From: Hymenobacter wooponensis
Lineage (GTDB): Bacteria > Bacteroidota > Bacteroidia > Cytophagales > Hymenobacteraceae
Length of the DNA stretch: 64,000 nt
Reading direction: 5' to 3'
Assembly: GCF_004745865.1 (NCBI RefSeq)
Contig: NZ_SRKZ01000003.1
Coordinates: 496,001-560,000 of the forward strand
Position numbers and translations under genes: made by a program. This document shows, in pieces, positions 7,460-15,715 of the stretch; position 1 is the first letter of the stretch, and the number at the start of each line of letters is the position of its first letter. The notes below the pieces were generated by a model, which was not told where the DNA came from, ran no database searches, and saw only the letters and a list, made by a program, of their open reading frames with translations.

Positions 7460-9094
7460 ATGATATCTCGCCGCCTGGCCGACTGGACGCTGCTATTCGT
7501 GCTGCTGTTCACTGTGGCCTATTTCTTCCTCAGCCACGAAGGGCTGTACGCTATTGATGACTATTACTATTCTCGGTATGCACACCAACTGATCAGCGGC
7601 ACCTTCCGGATAGCCCCCGATCCGCAGGGCCTCCTCCACGACCCCCTAAAAGAACGGCCCATGATTTATGGGCCCGTGGGGCTCTGTTACGCATTGTTTG
7701 GCACCAACATCATTAGCAGTACGCTGTGGCCCCTGCTGGCTACGCTAGGCTGCTCAGTTGTTATCTGGAAGCTGTACCGCCGGCGCGAGCCGGTGGTGGC
7801 CGCCGCCGCAATGTTGCTGCTGGGCCTCCACTACTTCAACCTCAACCTTACAAACTACCTTTACCCCGATAACATTTTGATGTTCTGGTGCCTGGCTGGG
7901 GCAGCGGCGTTGTTGGTGGGGCGGCGTTCTGCAGACTATGAGTTGGCTTGGGGCGTGGGGTTTGCCCTGCTCAGCTTCGCGGCCCTGCTCAGCAAGGAAA
8001 CCATCGTGTACTATTTGCCCTTCTACCTAGCCCTATTGGCGCGCGATGCATGGCAGCGCCAACATCGGCGGTTTTGGGTGGCTGCTGTTATTACGGGCGT
8101 TGGGTTGCTGGCGAGCTATCTGGCTTTTTACCAAATCTATACGGATGATGCGCTCTACCGACTGCACCTCATTGAGCATACCAATGAGTTCTTGAAGGAA
8201 GGCAACTACCTGGTCGGTAACCGGGCGGCTTTGCTAGGCCGCATTACTTGGCAGCCGCTAGCTTTCTTCATCGGGACGGGGCTTGGTCCGTTGCTGTTGC
8301 TGGCCTGTGCCGCCCTGTTCCAGCCCGCGGAGCCGGGTTCTGACCGGCGCTTCTGGGTTACGCTAGGCTTCAGCACACTGCTTTTTTATTGGGTGGGCAG
8401 CACCTCCCTAAGCCAATATAACCCCATTACGCTGCTGCCGCGCATGACCACTCCCCTGCTGCCCCCGCTGGCACTGGCTGCCGGGTTTGGGCTACGTACT
8501 ATGTTGCGCACGGGAAAGGGCTTGCTGTTGGTAACCCTAGGCCTGTTGCTGTGTGCGGTGTGGTTGCACAACAGTCTATCAGTATTATACGGTGGCCTAG
8601 GCCTGTTTTTGGGCGCGGTAGCGGCAGCCCAGTATGTGCGTCAACGGCCCGCGGTGTTCCGTCTTGGCAACGAGGGGGTATTCATCCTGGCAATGGTGGT
8701 GTTTGCTGGCTGCTTAGCTATTCGGCCGGCGTACTTTATGTGGAAGCCTTCAGTATCCTCCCACTTCGCGCAGGATCGGGTAATTCGGCAGCACCTGCAG
8801 GCTCCAGCCCAGGGTGTGGTGCTGGTTGATGATTTTCTGATCGACAACTACGATTTCTATTACGGTTTCAAGGTGCCACCGCACCTGCAGTTCCGGCGCT
8901 ACTGGTCGCGCGACTCACTGCAGCTCCAGCCTGGCCAGCACGCATGGCTTTTGCTCAATCGCAGCACCCTCACCAACGATGAACTCACCCGTAAGCTCAT
9001 CCGCTACTCTCCCGACTCAGTATTGAGCTGGTACCCCCGTCGTCGCCTTATCGCCGAGGATGGCAAGGTCTCATTGTATGAGGTGAAGTGGTGA
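7460..9094 (+). CDS. GT39/ArnT-like membrane glycosyltransferase
   Basis: A 544-residue membrane protein with about eleven hydrophobic segments and a soluble C-terminal part (from about 450). The first loop carries AIDDYYYSRYAHQL, the acidic DD pair that protein mannosyltransferase/ArnT-type (PMT_2) enzymes place after TM1 to bind a polyprenyl-phosphate sugar. It would transfer a sugar from undecaprenyl phosphate to a lipid, glycan or protein acceptor on the periplasmic face. The frame is open from 7373, but that region overlaps the divergent neighbour's coding start, and the ATG at 7460 gives a normal N-terminus directly before TM1, so that start is chosen. Acceptor and sugar are unknown. 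Confidence 0.82.
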   Translation: MISRRLADWTLLFVLLFTVAYFFLSHEGLYAIDDYYYSRYAHQLISGTFRIAPDPQGLLHDPLKERPMIYGPVGLCYALFGTNIISSTLWPLLATLGCSVVIWKLYRRREPVVAAAAMLLLGLHYFNLNLTNYLYPDNILMFWCLAGAAALLVGRRSADYELAWGVGFALLSFAALLSKETIVYYLPFYLALLARDAWQRQHRRFWVAAVITGVGLLASYLAFYQIYTDDALYRLHLIEHTNEFLKEGNYLVGNRAALLGRITWQPLAFFIGTGLGPLLLLACAALFQPAEPGSDRRFWVTLGFSTLLFYWVGSTSLSQYNPITLLPRMTTPLLPPLALAAGFGLRTMLRTGKGLLLVTLGLLLCAVWLHNSLSVLYGGLGLFLGAVAAAQYVRQRPAVFRLGNEGVFILAMVVFAGCLAIRPAYFMWKPSVSSHFAQDRVIRQHLQAPAQGVVLVDDFLIDNYDFYYGFKVPPHLQFRRYWSRDSLQLQPGQHAWLLLNRSTLTNDELTRKLIRYSPDSVLSWYPRRRLIAEDGKVSLYEVKW

Positions 9095-9179
9095 TTAGGT
9101 ACTAGTGAAAAGATAGGCTGCGGATCACTAATCATGTCATCACTCTTACCTCAGGATGAGATGGTTAGTTGTGCCGTTT

Positions 9180-10097
9180 TCACCTTACTATTCTGGCCCA
9201 TAGGCCTAGGAGCCTATCTAGCGGGCGGAGGTGGCCTAGCTGTTGTAGAAGCTGGTAAAGCTGCTGGGCTTCACTGTAATTACGCCAGCGTACGGCTTGG
9301 CGAAGCTCCCACTGCACTCGCACAGCCAACGCGGCGCGCTCCGCATCAGTGCGGCACAAGGCCAACGCTTTGTAGCAGACTCGAATGGTGGAGGCCAAGT
9401 ACGGGTCATGGGGACGGTAGCCTTTCTTTGACATCGACTGCGGGTGCAGGCGTTTTTGGGTGGTTACTTCATCCAGGAAATAAAATTGCCAGTCGCGGGA
9501 AGCGCGCACCCAGAAGTCGAAGTCCTCGTAGGCCAGGGTTTCGTCGTAGCCGCCTAACTGCTCCAGCGTGGCTCGTCGCATCGTCATGGTGGGCGTGCTA
9601 ATGAAGTAGCGAGCCAGTACATCAGCAAACACCCAACCGGAAGCTGGCCGCGGTTGCAACCCTTGGGCCGTCCGGCGAAAATGCCGCCGCACCAGCTGGC
9701 CCTCTTCGTCAATTAACTCTGCATCGGAATATACCATTCCGCACGCCGGGTCGGCCCGCTGGAAAGCTGCTACGTGTTGGGCTACCCGCTGCGGCAGCAG
9801 CACATCGTCGGTGGCAAAGTCAATCACGAACTCCCCGGCTGATTGGCGGAAAGCATAATTGAAGGCCCGGCAGTTACCAACGTTTTCGGGCAGCAGCAGC
9901 AAACGCCACTGGGGGGTAGCCGCGGCATACCGCTGCAGGATAGAAACACTACTGTCAGTGCTGGCATCATCAACCAGCAGCACCTCTAAATTCGGGTACG
10001 ACTGGCCTAGAATGGAGTCGAGGGCTTGTGGCAGAAAGCGGGCGTGGTTGTAGCACAGGGCTACAATAGTTACAAGCGGCAGCTCAGCATCAGACAT
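9180..10097 (-). CDS. GT2-family glycosyltransferase
   Basis: A 305-residue cytoplasmic glycosyltransferase of the GT-A fold. The N-terminus has the GT2 pattern: VTIVALCYNHARFLPQALDS, then LLVDDASTDSS with the nucleotide-binding Asp pair, then DFATDDVLLPQR as the DxD region. The acceptor side has the YEDFDFWVRASR segment that often supplies the catalytic base. It would extend a lipid-linked oligosaccharide, probably for the glycan exported by the Wzx-like protein encoded directly upstream. An upstream TTG could add three residues (10106), but the ATG at 10097 is preferred. The 165-base gap upstream is AT-rich and may hold its promoter. Confidence 0.9.
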   Translation of the reverse strand: MSDAELPLVTIVALCYNHARFLPQALDSILGQSYPNLEVLLVDDASTDSSVSILQRYAAATPQWRLLLLPENVGNCRAFNYAFRQSAGEFVIDFATDDVLLPQRVAQHVAAFQRADPACGMVYSDAELIDEEGQLVRRHFRRTAQGLQPRPASGWVFADVLARYFISTPTMTMRRATLEQLGGYDETLAYEDFDFWVRASRDWQFYFLDEVTTQKRLHPQSMSKKGYRPHDPYLASTIRVCYKALALCRTDAERAALAVRVQWELRQAVRWRNYSEAQQLYQLLQQLGHLRPLDRLLGLWARIVR

Positions 10098-10262
10098 AGC
10101 GTGCAAGTTACTGTTGCTTTATCTATTGCTGTTTTATAGGAAAACCCGGAGGCTAATCAGGCCCATATCAATGATTATTACCAAAACATAATCAACTACT
10201 TATCATATCATACATAAACTAAATGATGATATATTGTTCATCTTCTTATAGCAACTTACCCC

Positions 10263-11555
10263 TTAAAATACATCTCTTCTAAAATACCAAAAGCACCAGG
10301 GCAAGAGTAGCCAGTAACGGGCAGCATGAGCCATGGGTGCTCCCATGGTTCCATAGCGGGGCACCAACCACACCAGCAGTACAGAGTATAGTATGGCTGA
10401 GCCGGCCTGCACCAATACGTAGCGCCCAACTTGCGCCTGTACAGTAAGCAGAAACAGCATCGTCCAGGTCAGAAACTTGGCCCAGTCGCCCAGCAACTGA
10501 GGAGCAAGCAAGGGGGCAGCAGCAGCAAAGTGCTGGTCGAAGAGCAATGGCAACAGCCAGCTGCGCAGAAGCCACAACCCCGTAAAGCCTACGAATAAGC
10601 CCGGCGCCAACAACGTCAGGACCGCTCGTACTAGCTCACGCCGTTTCGTGGGCTGGACCGTGAGTGCCGCCAGCCGCGGATAATATACGCTACCCATAAT
10701 GGCCGAAAACACCATCGTGTAGTTATCAGACAGCTTAGCCACCGCCTGCCAGAGGTCGGTTTGAGCTAGCCCGAGCTGACGAATCAGGACCTCGCGCATG
10801 GCAAAATCAACGCCCTTACCAAAAAGCAGAACGCTCACGGCCATCAGCAAGAAGCGGCTCAGCCCCCGTACCGCTGGCCGGCTAGTGCGCCCAACCAGCT
10901 GAGGCAGCAAGCCTGCCCGGTGCGCCAGAGCTAGCGTGGGCACCACGGTGAGCCCCTGGGCTAGCAGGTAGGCCAGTAGGGCCACTTCACTAGACCCACC
11001 CAATGCCAGCACCAGGGCCACGGCTCCCACACCCAAGCCGCTAAGCAGCACCGTTAGGGCAACATAGTTCTGAAGCTTGCCAGCGGCTAGCAGCACCGAC
11101 ACTAAGAAGGCGTGGCCTGTTAGAAGCACAATACCCAGGGCAAATAACAGCCCCCAGGCCACACTTGGCTGAAATACACCAATAAGCGGGGTGGGCACCA
11201 GCACCAGCGCCACAAACCCTACCAGCAGCGCACCTACATTCAAGACTAGCCCCGCACCCCACCAAGCCCGGTAGCGCCCCGATCCGGCGCGCAGAGGAGC
11301 TAAGTATTTCACTAGCCCTACGTGCACCCCATCATTGGGCAGGGTGGTAAACAGAGCCATCAGGTTCTGAAAGTGCGCCAGCAGCGTGATGCCGCCTGCA
11401 CCGCCGTATAACGCCAGCAGTTTATTGAGGATTAAAGCCCCTGCGGCCCGCGCTAACACGGCCACCCCAGAGCCCACCGAGCCCCGCAGAAAACGCCCCA
11501 GCACGGCAGCGCGGGGTTCAGGCTGAGGTACAATAGAAGGCGTGGTTGGCTGCAT
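10263..11555 (-). CDS. Wzx-like O-antigen/polysaccharide flippase
   Basis: A 430-residue membrane protein with about twelve hydrophobic segments, typical of the MOP-superfamily flippases that move undecaprenyl-linked glycan units across the inner membrane. The N-terminal LNKLLALYGGAGGITLLAHFQNL and PNDGVHVGLVKYLAP pattern is that of WzxE/O-antigen translocases. Together with the GT2 gene downstream and the FemAB-like gene upstream it points to synthesis of a lipid-linked surface glycan, perhaps O-antigen or capsule. No Wzy polymerase is obvious, although one of the two GT-C-like proteins might be confused with one. Start is the ATG at 11555. Confidence 0.85.
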   Translation of the reverse strand: MQPTTPSIVPQPEPRAAVLGRFLRGSVGSGVAVLARAAGALILNKLLALYGGAGGITLLAHFQNLMALFTTLPNDGVHVGLVKYLAPLRAGSGRYRAWWGAGLVLNVGALLVGFVALVLVPTPLIGVFQPSVAWGLLFALGIVLLTGHAFLVSVLLAAGKLQNYVALTVLLSGLGVGAVALVLALGGSSEVALLAYLLAQGLTVVPTLALAHRAGLLPQLVGRTSRPAVRGLSRFLLMAVSVLLFGKGVDFAMREVLIRQLGLAQTDLWQAVAKLSDNYTMVFSAIMGSVYYPRLAALTVQPTKRRELVRAVLTLLAPGLFVGFTGLWLLRSWLLPLLFDQHFAAAAPLLAPQLLGDWAKFLTWTMLFLLTVQAQVGRYVLVQAGSAILYSVLLVWLVPRYGTMGAPMAHAARYWLLLPWCFWYFRRDVF

Positions 11556-11614
11556 CAGAAAGTACAGCAGCTAGGCCACCCAGAGCCGAAAATAAATACG
11601 GAACAGCCGGCTGC

Positions 11615-12742
11615 TCATTTCTCAAAGGTCAGCTTCAGACTTAGCACCCCGCCCAAGTGCCGCTTGAATTGCAGCAACGAGTAGTTGGGCCCTTCGGGCA
11701 GCATGGAGGTGCCTAAATCTAATATCCGCATGCCACTGGCTTTGCCGAAAGCGTGTAGGCCAGCATTCAGCAGCACCACCGGGCTGAAGGCATTATAGGC
11801 CAAAGGGCTGGCCGGATAGAAGTTATAGAGCACTTCGTCGTTAACCCGGATGGCTACCGTCAGCGCAACCCACTCCCCGCTGGCGTCGCGTACCGAGAAT
11901 AGAAAGTAGTGCTGCGGAAACAGCCGGAATAGCTCCTGCAGGCGCTCTAAGGGTAACGATAAGTGTTGCCCTTTCTCCTGACGGCAGCGGTTAAGAAATT
12001 CGTAGGCCAGGGGCAGCAGCAGCGGGGGCTCTTGCTCAAACTGAAAGCCGTGTCGCTCGCACTTGCGCAGGCGGCGCCGTTCTGAGGGGTGCAGCCGGGC
12101 CACAAACTCCTCCTGCAAAGGCAAATGGTTATTTAGCTCAGTTTGCGTGATGCGGAAGCCCTGCTGCGTGAGGGCTTGGGTGAGTTGGGCCCCGCCAGCT
12201 TCATCGTACGCCAAGGGGTAGCTACGCACTTGCAGCCGTTGCACGCCCCGCTGAATAAGCTGCGCCTCAACTACGGTTAAAAAGCTAGCCACCACATCGG
12301 CCGGGAGGCCGGGTGCCAGTTGGGCACCCCCAAAGGGCGCCTGCCAGGGGCTGTAGGCCACCGTGTCTCCCTCAGCCAAGAAAGCCTGAAACTGCCCTAC
12401 GGTGTGGTTGCTACGCTGGTCTTCCAAATGAAAGTGTAGCCACTCGCCGGGAGCCTGCTGCAAGGCCAGGTGCGCCGGGGTCAGGTACAGGAAGGGGGTG
12501 TAGGCCAGGGGCCGGGCCGGGGCAGCCTCCACGCCGCGCACACAACGCACCATGTAGCGGCCCTCTTCCAAAGGCAGGGGCAGCAGATCGGGCGTAGAGG
12601 TAGCGGCAGAATCCAAAGGCAAAAGCAACAGAGTAGTGGCGAAAGTACGAGAAAAATGGCGCGCCAGGTTGCCCACGCCACTTCCAAGCACGGTGCGCTC
12701 CTGCCCGCATGGTTTTGTCTGCAACAACGAACTTCCCTTCAA
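11615..12742 (-). CDS. FemAB/GNAT-like acyl or aminoacyl transferase
   Basis: A protein of up to 375 residues with the double-GNAT look of the FemAB/BioF2-like family. The C-terminal half has LHPSERRRLRKCERHGFQF (basic binding segment), the VALTVAIRVNDEVLYNFYPAS strand pair, then SPVVLLNAGLHAFGKASG and the ILDLGTSM strand, all typical of family members found in exopolysaccharide loci. It probably transfers an acyl or aminoacyl group onto a glycan or lipid-linked precursor in the cytoplasm. The start is uncertain: the longest frame begins at the ATG at 12742, only 39 bases from the divergent corA start, and the next ATG (12553) would give 312 residues. Codon use just before 12553 still looks coding, so I kept the longer form. 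Confidence 0.75.
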   Translation of the reverse strand: MKGSSLLQTKPCGQERTVLGSGVGNLARHFSRTFATTLLLLPLDSAATSTPDLLPLPLEEGRYMVRCVRGVEAAPARPLAYTPFLYLTPAHLALQQAPGEWLHFHLEDQRSNHTVGQFQAFLAEGDTVAYSPWQAPFGGAQLAPGLPADVVASFLTVVEAQLIQRGVQRLQVRSYPLAYDEAGGAQLTQALTQQGFRITQTELNNHLPLQEEFVARLHPSERRRLRKCERHGFQFEQEPPLLLPLAYEFLNRCRQEKGQHLSLPLERLQELFRLFPQHYFLFSVRDASGEWVALTVAIRVNDEVLYNFYPASPLAYNAFSPVVLLNAGLHAFGKASGMRILDLGTSMLPEGPNYSLLQFKRHLGGVLSLKLTFEK

Positions 12743-12780
12743 ATCTCGTAAACTGCCTTGCTTACTTGCCCCCGCCGTCC

Positions 12781-13986
12781 ATGAATTCTGCCGCTTCCTC
12801 CCCTTCAGCTGCTATCCCTACGCCTGCGCTTCCGGACCCGGAAGCTGAATTACCAAGTCCAACCGGCGCCCTTGCCGACCGCGACGCCACCCGCCAAGCA
12901 CACGAACAAACGGTAGGCCAGCGCCCCGGCACCCTCATGGTACGGGCCGATGCCGTGCCTCCCCGCCTATTCCTGGTCAGTTATTCTGAGAGCTTCTTTC
13001 AAGAGCGCGAGTACTTTGACTATCCGGCCCTGCTCACGTTCATTCGTGAGCACCCTGATCTGAAGCACTGGTTTGATGTGCGGGGCTACAATAATCTGGC
13101 TCTGATGCAACGGATTCAGGACGACTTCCGCATTCACCCGCTGATGATGGAAGACGTACTGAATGACTATCAGCGGGCTAAAGTAGAGGAAACCGAAGAC
13201 GGCTTGTTCCTGGTGTCGCGCATGACGGAGTTCACCTCACAGCTGGACATTGAAGACGACCAGCTCTCCATTTTTACTGGCGACAACTACATAATAACCT
13301 TCCAAGACGATTACGAGGACTGCTTAGAGGCCGTGCGCCAGCGCCTGCGCTCCGGTCGCAGCTCTATCCGCCGGCGCTCCCCGCTGTACCTGGCCTACGC
13401 CCTTACTGATGTAGTGCTCGACCACTACTACCCCACCATGGCGGCCATCGGCGACTATATTGAGAAGCTTGAGGAGCGCATTTTCACGGGTCGCTCCGAC
13501 CGCCGTCTGCTGAACCGCATCTTACATATCAAGAAAGACATTGTGCGCTTCCGGCGCTTGGTGTACCCTGAGCGGGAAAAGATTGCCGAGATACTGCGCA
13601 TGCCCGAGGAAATTGTGCCTGAAGAAATCAAGACCTACTTCAAGGACTGCTACGACCATTCCATCCAGGCCATGGATTTAGCTGAGAGCTACCGCGAATC
13701 GGTGAGCAGCCTCGTAGACTTGTTTCTTTCTGACCAGAGCAACCGCATGAACGAGGTAATGAAGGTGCTCACCATCATCAGCAGCATCTTCATTCCGCTT
13801 AGCTTCGTGGTAGGCCTCTATGGGATGAACTTCCAGCGCGAAGCCCCCGATGGCCGCATCAACTATCTTAATATGCCCGAGCTCTATAGCCCCTGGGGCT
13901 ATCCGGTACTGCTAGCCATTCTGGCGCTAATTGTGATATTTCAGCTAATCTATTTCTATCGTAAAGGCTGGCTGACCAACAGATAG
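12781..13986 (+). CDS. corA: CorA-type Mg2+/Co2+ transporter
   Basis: A 401-residue member of the CorA metal-ion transporter family. It has a large acidic N-terminal cytoplasmic domain, a long helix rich in charged residues (about 270-335), and two C-terminal membrane segments. The signature YGMNF at the end of TM1 is present, followed by a periplasmic loop and TM2 with a basic YRKGWLTNR tail in the cytoplasm. It forms a pentameric channel for Mg2+ uptake. The frame is open from 12709, but the ATG at 12781 is chosen because the upstream part overlaps the divergent gene's leader. The Pro/Ala-rich first 40 residues are longer than in classical CorA. Confidence 0.93.
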   Translation: MNSAASSPSAAIPTPALPDPEAELPSPTGALADRDATRQAHEQTVGQRPGTLMVRADAVPPRLFLVSYSESFFQEREYFDYPALLTFIREHPDLKHWFDVRGYNNLALMQRIQDDFRIHPLMMEDVLNDYQRAKVEETEDGLFLVSRMTEFTSQLDIEDDQLSIFTGDNYIITFQDDYEDCLEAVRQRLRSGRSSIRRRSPLYLAYALTDVVLDHYYPTMAAIGDYIEKLEERIFTGRSDRRLLNRILHIKKDIVRFRRLVYPEREKIAEILRMPEEIVPEEIKTYFKDCYDHSIQAMDLAESYRESVSSLVDLFLSDQSNRMNEVMKVLTIISSIFIPLSFVVGLYGMNFQREAPDGRINYLNMPELYSPWGYPVLLAILALIVIFQLIYFYRKGWLTNR

Positions 13987-14035
13987 ACAACCCTAGCGCT
14001 TAGTTGCTGGGCACTTTCCTTGCTTTGTTATCACG

Positions 14036-14075
14036 CAACAAGCCCTTACTTCCGGCAGGAGGTAAGGGCTTGTTG
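14036..14075 (+). terminator. Terminator hairpin after corA
   Basis: Perfect 14-nt inverted repeat (14036-14049 with 14062-14075) with a 12-nt loop, 50 bases after the corA stop. Only ACTTT follows, so the T-tract is weak. Confidence 0.75.
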
Positions 14076-14080
14076 ACTTT

Positions 14081-14124
14081 GGCTTCCTCTGAAGCTAGGC
14101 CACACCTAGGCTTCAGAGGAAGCC
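14081..14124 (-). terminator. Terminator hairpin for the metallopeptidase lipoprotein gene
   Basis: Perfect 15-nt inverted repeat (14081-14095 with 14110-14124) twelve bases beyond the stop of the minus-strand metallopeptidase gene, back to back with the corA hairpin. The loop contains one copy of the dispersed CTAGGCC word. Confidence 0.7.
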
Positions 14125-14135
14125 TCATTGCTGCC

Positions 14136-15314
14136 TTATTTTTTCACGAATACTGGCAACTGCGCCTCAAACAACCGGGCAAACTCTTGGCTGGTGAGGA
14201 TGTGCCCTTGCTTCTGGGCGTTGTTGGCTAGGTTGTAGCCCCACTGTGCTGCTGCAAGCCGCTGGGTAGGTGTGCCGTGGTGCCCGTTGCTGGTGATGCT
14301 GCAGTCGCCGATGTTGAAGAACACGCCCAGGAACTGCTGCACCCGCTTCCACTGCATAGCCGCGCCACGAGCGTGCGAGAGGTAGTAGGCAGAGTATGCA
14401 TCGGCCATCAGCTCGGTGCGGCGGGTTGCTTCGGGGCTTTGCACAGTCCCGAACAGGTTTAACTGAAACTGCACCTGATGCCCAAACTCGTGGGCCAAAA
14501 TGGCTTGTGGAGCTACGTCGCCGTAGCCAGTGGCCGTGAAGGCATTCAGGATGCCGTCGCCCATGATAATCTTGTCGGGGATGCGGCCGTAGGGAGGAAA
14601 GTTAAAGCCCTGCTGAGCAAACGCATTAAATGTAAAGATGGGGTGGTTGCCCTCTCGGTACTGCGGGATTTCAGCAGCCAGCATGGTGACGATATCAGCC
14701 AAGATACCGGCCGTAGCAGCATCTACACCGTACACGGCCTCATACGTCCGAATAACCCGGTCGCGGTTTGTGAGCATGTTGCCGTGCATGGCGGCCAGCA
14801 CAATATCAGCCGACTCAATATTCCAGAAGCGCTGCAGGTCTTTAAAGGTCTTGGTCAGCGTTTGGGTGTATTCGCCATTTACCCCAAAGGTCTGTCCCTG
14901 CGAGCTGTTTTCGAAAACCAGCGCATCGTATTGTGGCAGATCTAGCATAGCGAAGTCTAGCACGTAGCCAATTACTTCGCTGTTCCAGCCCTTCAGCTGC
15001 TGGTCGAACCACTGGTTAACAGGCGTATTATCGTTGCAGGGCGTGGGCTCAATAGCCAACAGGCTCCGCACTTTTTCCTGATACTGAGGATCAGTTTGTA
15101 ATAACAGAGCGGAACGCTCTTTGAGTTTGGCCTCAACGCCGGCGGGCAAAGAAGCCCGCAACTGGTTGACTTTGTCGCGGGTAGAGGAAGAAAGCTCGGC
15201 TGATTGTTGGGTAGTGGTATTTGGGCGGATAGTGTTGTCCGTTTCCTTAGAGCATCCTGAGAGCAGGATGATAGAGCAAGCGAACATCGCCGTGAGGCGG
15301 TTAAGGTGCTTCAT
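14136..15314 (-). CDS. Lipoprotein with zinc-metallopeptidase motif
   Basis: A 392-residue predicted lipoprotein (LLSGC lipobox, Cys21) with a gluzincin/zincin-type site: HEFGH beginning at residue 275, then a glutamate in RRTELMADAYSAYYLSH about 25 residues later as a likely third zinc ligand. The layout resembles the neutral zinc metallopeptidase (YpfJ-like) family, though the N-terminal 200 residues are not familiar. It would face the periplasm or outer membrane and could process envelope proteins. The gene is monocistronic, with a hairpin terminator downstream and a 400-base AT-rich upstream region. The catalytic motif is intact; the substrate is unknown. Confidence 0.78.
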   Translation of the reverse strand: MKHLNRLTAMFACSIILLSGCSKETDNTIRPNTTTQQSAELSSSTRDKVNQLRASLPAGVEAKLKERSALLLQTDPQYQEKVRSLLAIEPTPCNDNTPVNQWFDQQLKGWNSEVIGYVLDFAMLDLPQYDALVFENSSQGQTFGVNGEYTQTLTKTFKDLQRFWNIESADIVLAAMHGNMLTNRDRVIRTYEAVYGVDAATAGILADIVTMLAAEIPQYREGNHPIFTFNAFAQQGFNFPPYGRIPDKIIMGDGILNAFTATGYGDVAPQAILAHEFGHQVQFQLNLFGTVQSPEATRRTELMADAYSAYYLSHARGAAMQWKRVQQFLGVFFNIGDCSITSNGHHGTPTQRLAAAQWGYNLANNAQKQGHILTSQEFARLFEAQLPVFVKK

Positions 15315-15715
15315 AAATTTGTTTGTTGGTGGAAAGAAAGGATAGATCAGAACAAATTATCTATGCCAGCAAAGGGCTTTTGCTTATTGGTATGCTCCAA
15401 GAAAGCAGCGCATATACTGTGCAGCTTACGGCAGCAGAACCAGCCGACATTTTGACCAATCTATAAGTCAATCCTATATTTTCCTACTATAATAATATAA
15501 TACAATATATATAACCATTAGTTGTTGCCCCTATCAACTTGATAATAAAAAGTCAAACCAATAGCAAAATATTGATTTTAATTGGATAACAGCAGATTAT
15601 GACTGGCCCGACCTGCTAGCCTAATCGGCTATAAATTTTTCATCTGGCACCCATATTTTTTGGGATGTAGCGCCTTACTACAGTGATGAAGCTGAACCTT
15701 ACTCCTTCTGAAGGC
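15315..15715. other. AT-rich intergenic region
   Basis: About 400 bases without a gene, upstream of the metallopeptidase gene and downstream of the DUF3352-like gene (both minus strand). The part at about 15470-15590 is very AT-rich with short TATA-like runs, suitable for a promoter, but no exact TAnnTTTG box was found. No hairpin terminator for the DUF3352-like gene was seen. Confidence 0.5.

Noticed and set aside
9134..9601. 155-residue open frame on the plus strand
   Set aside because: It overlaps the 3' half of the GT2 gene on the opposite strand and has an implausible composition.
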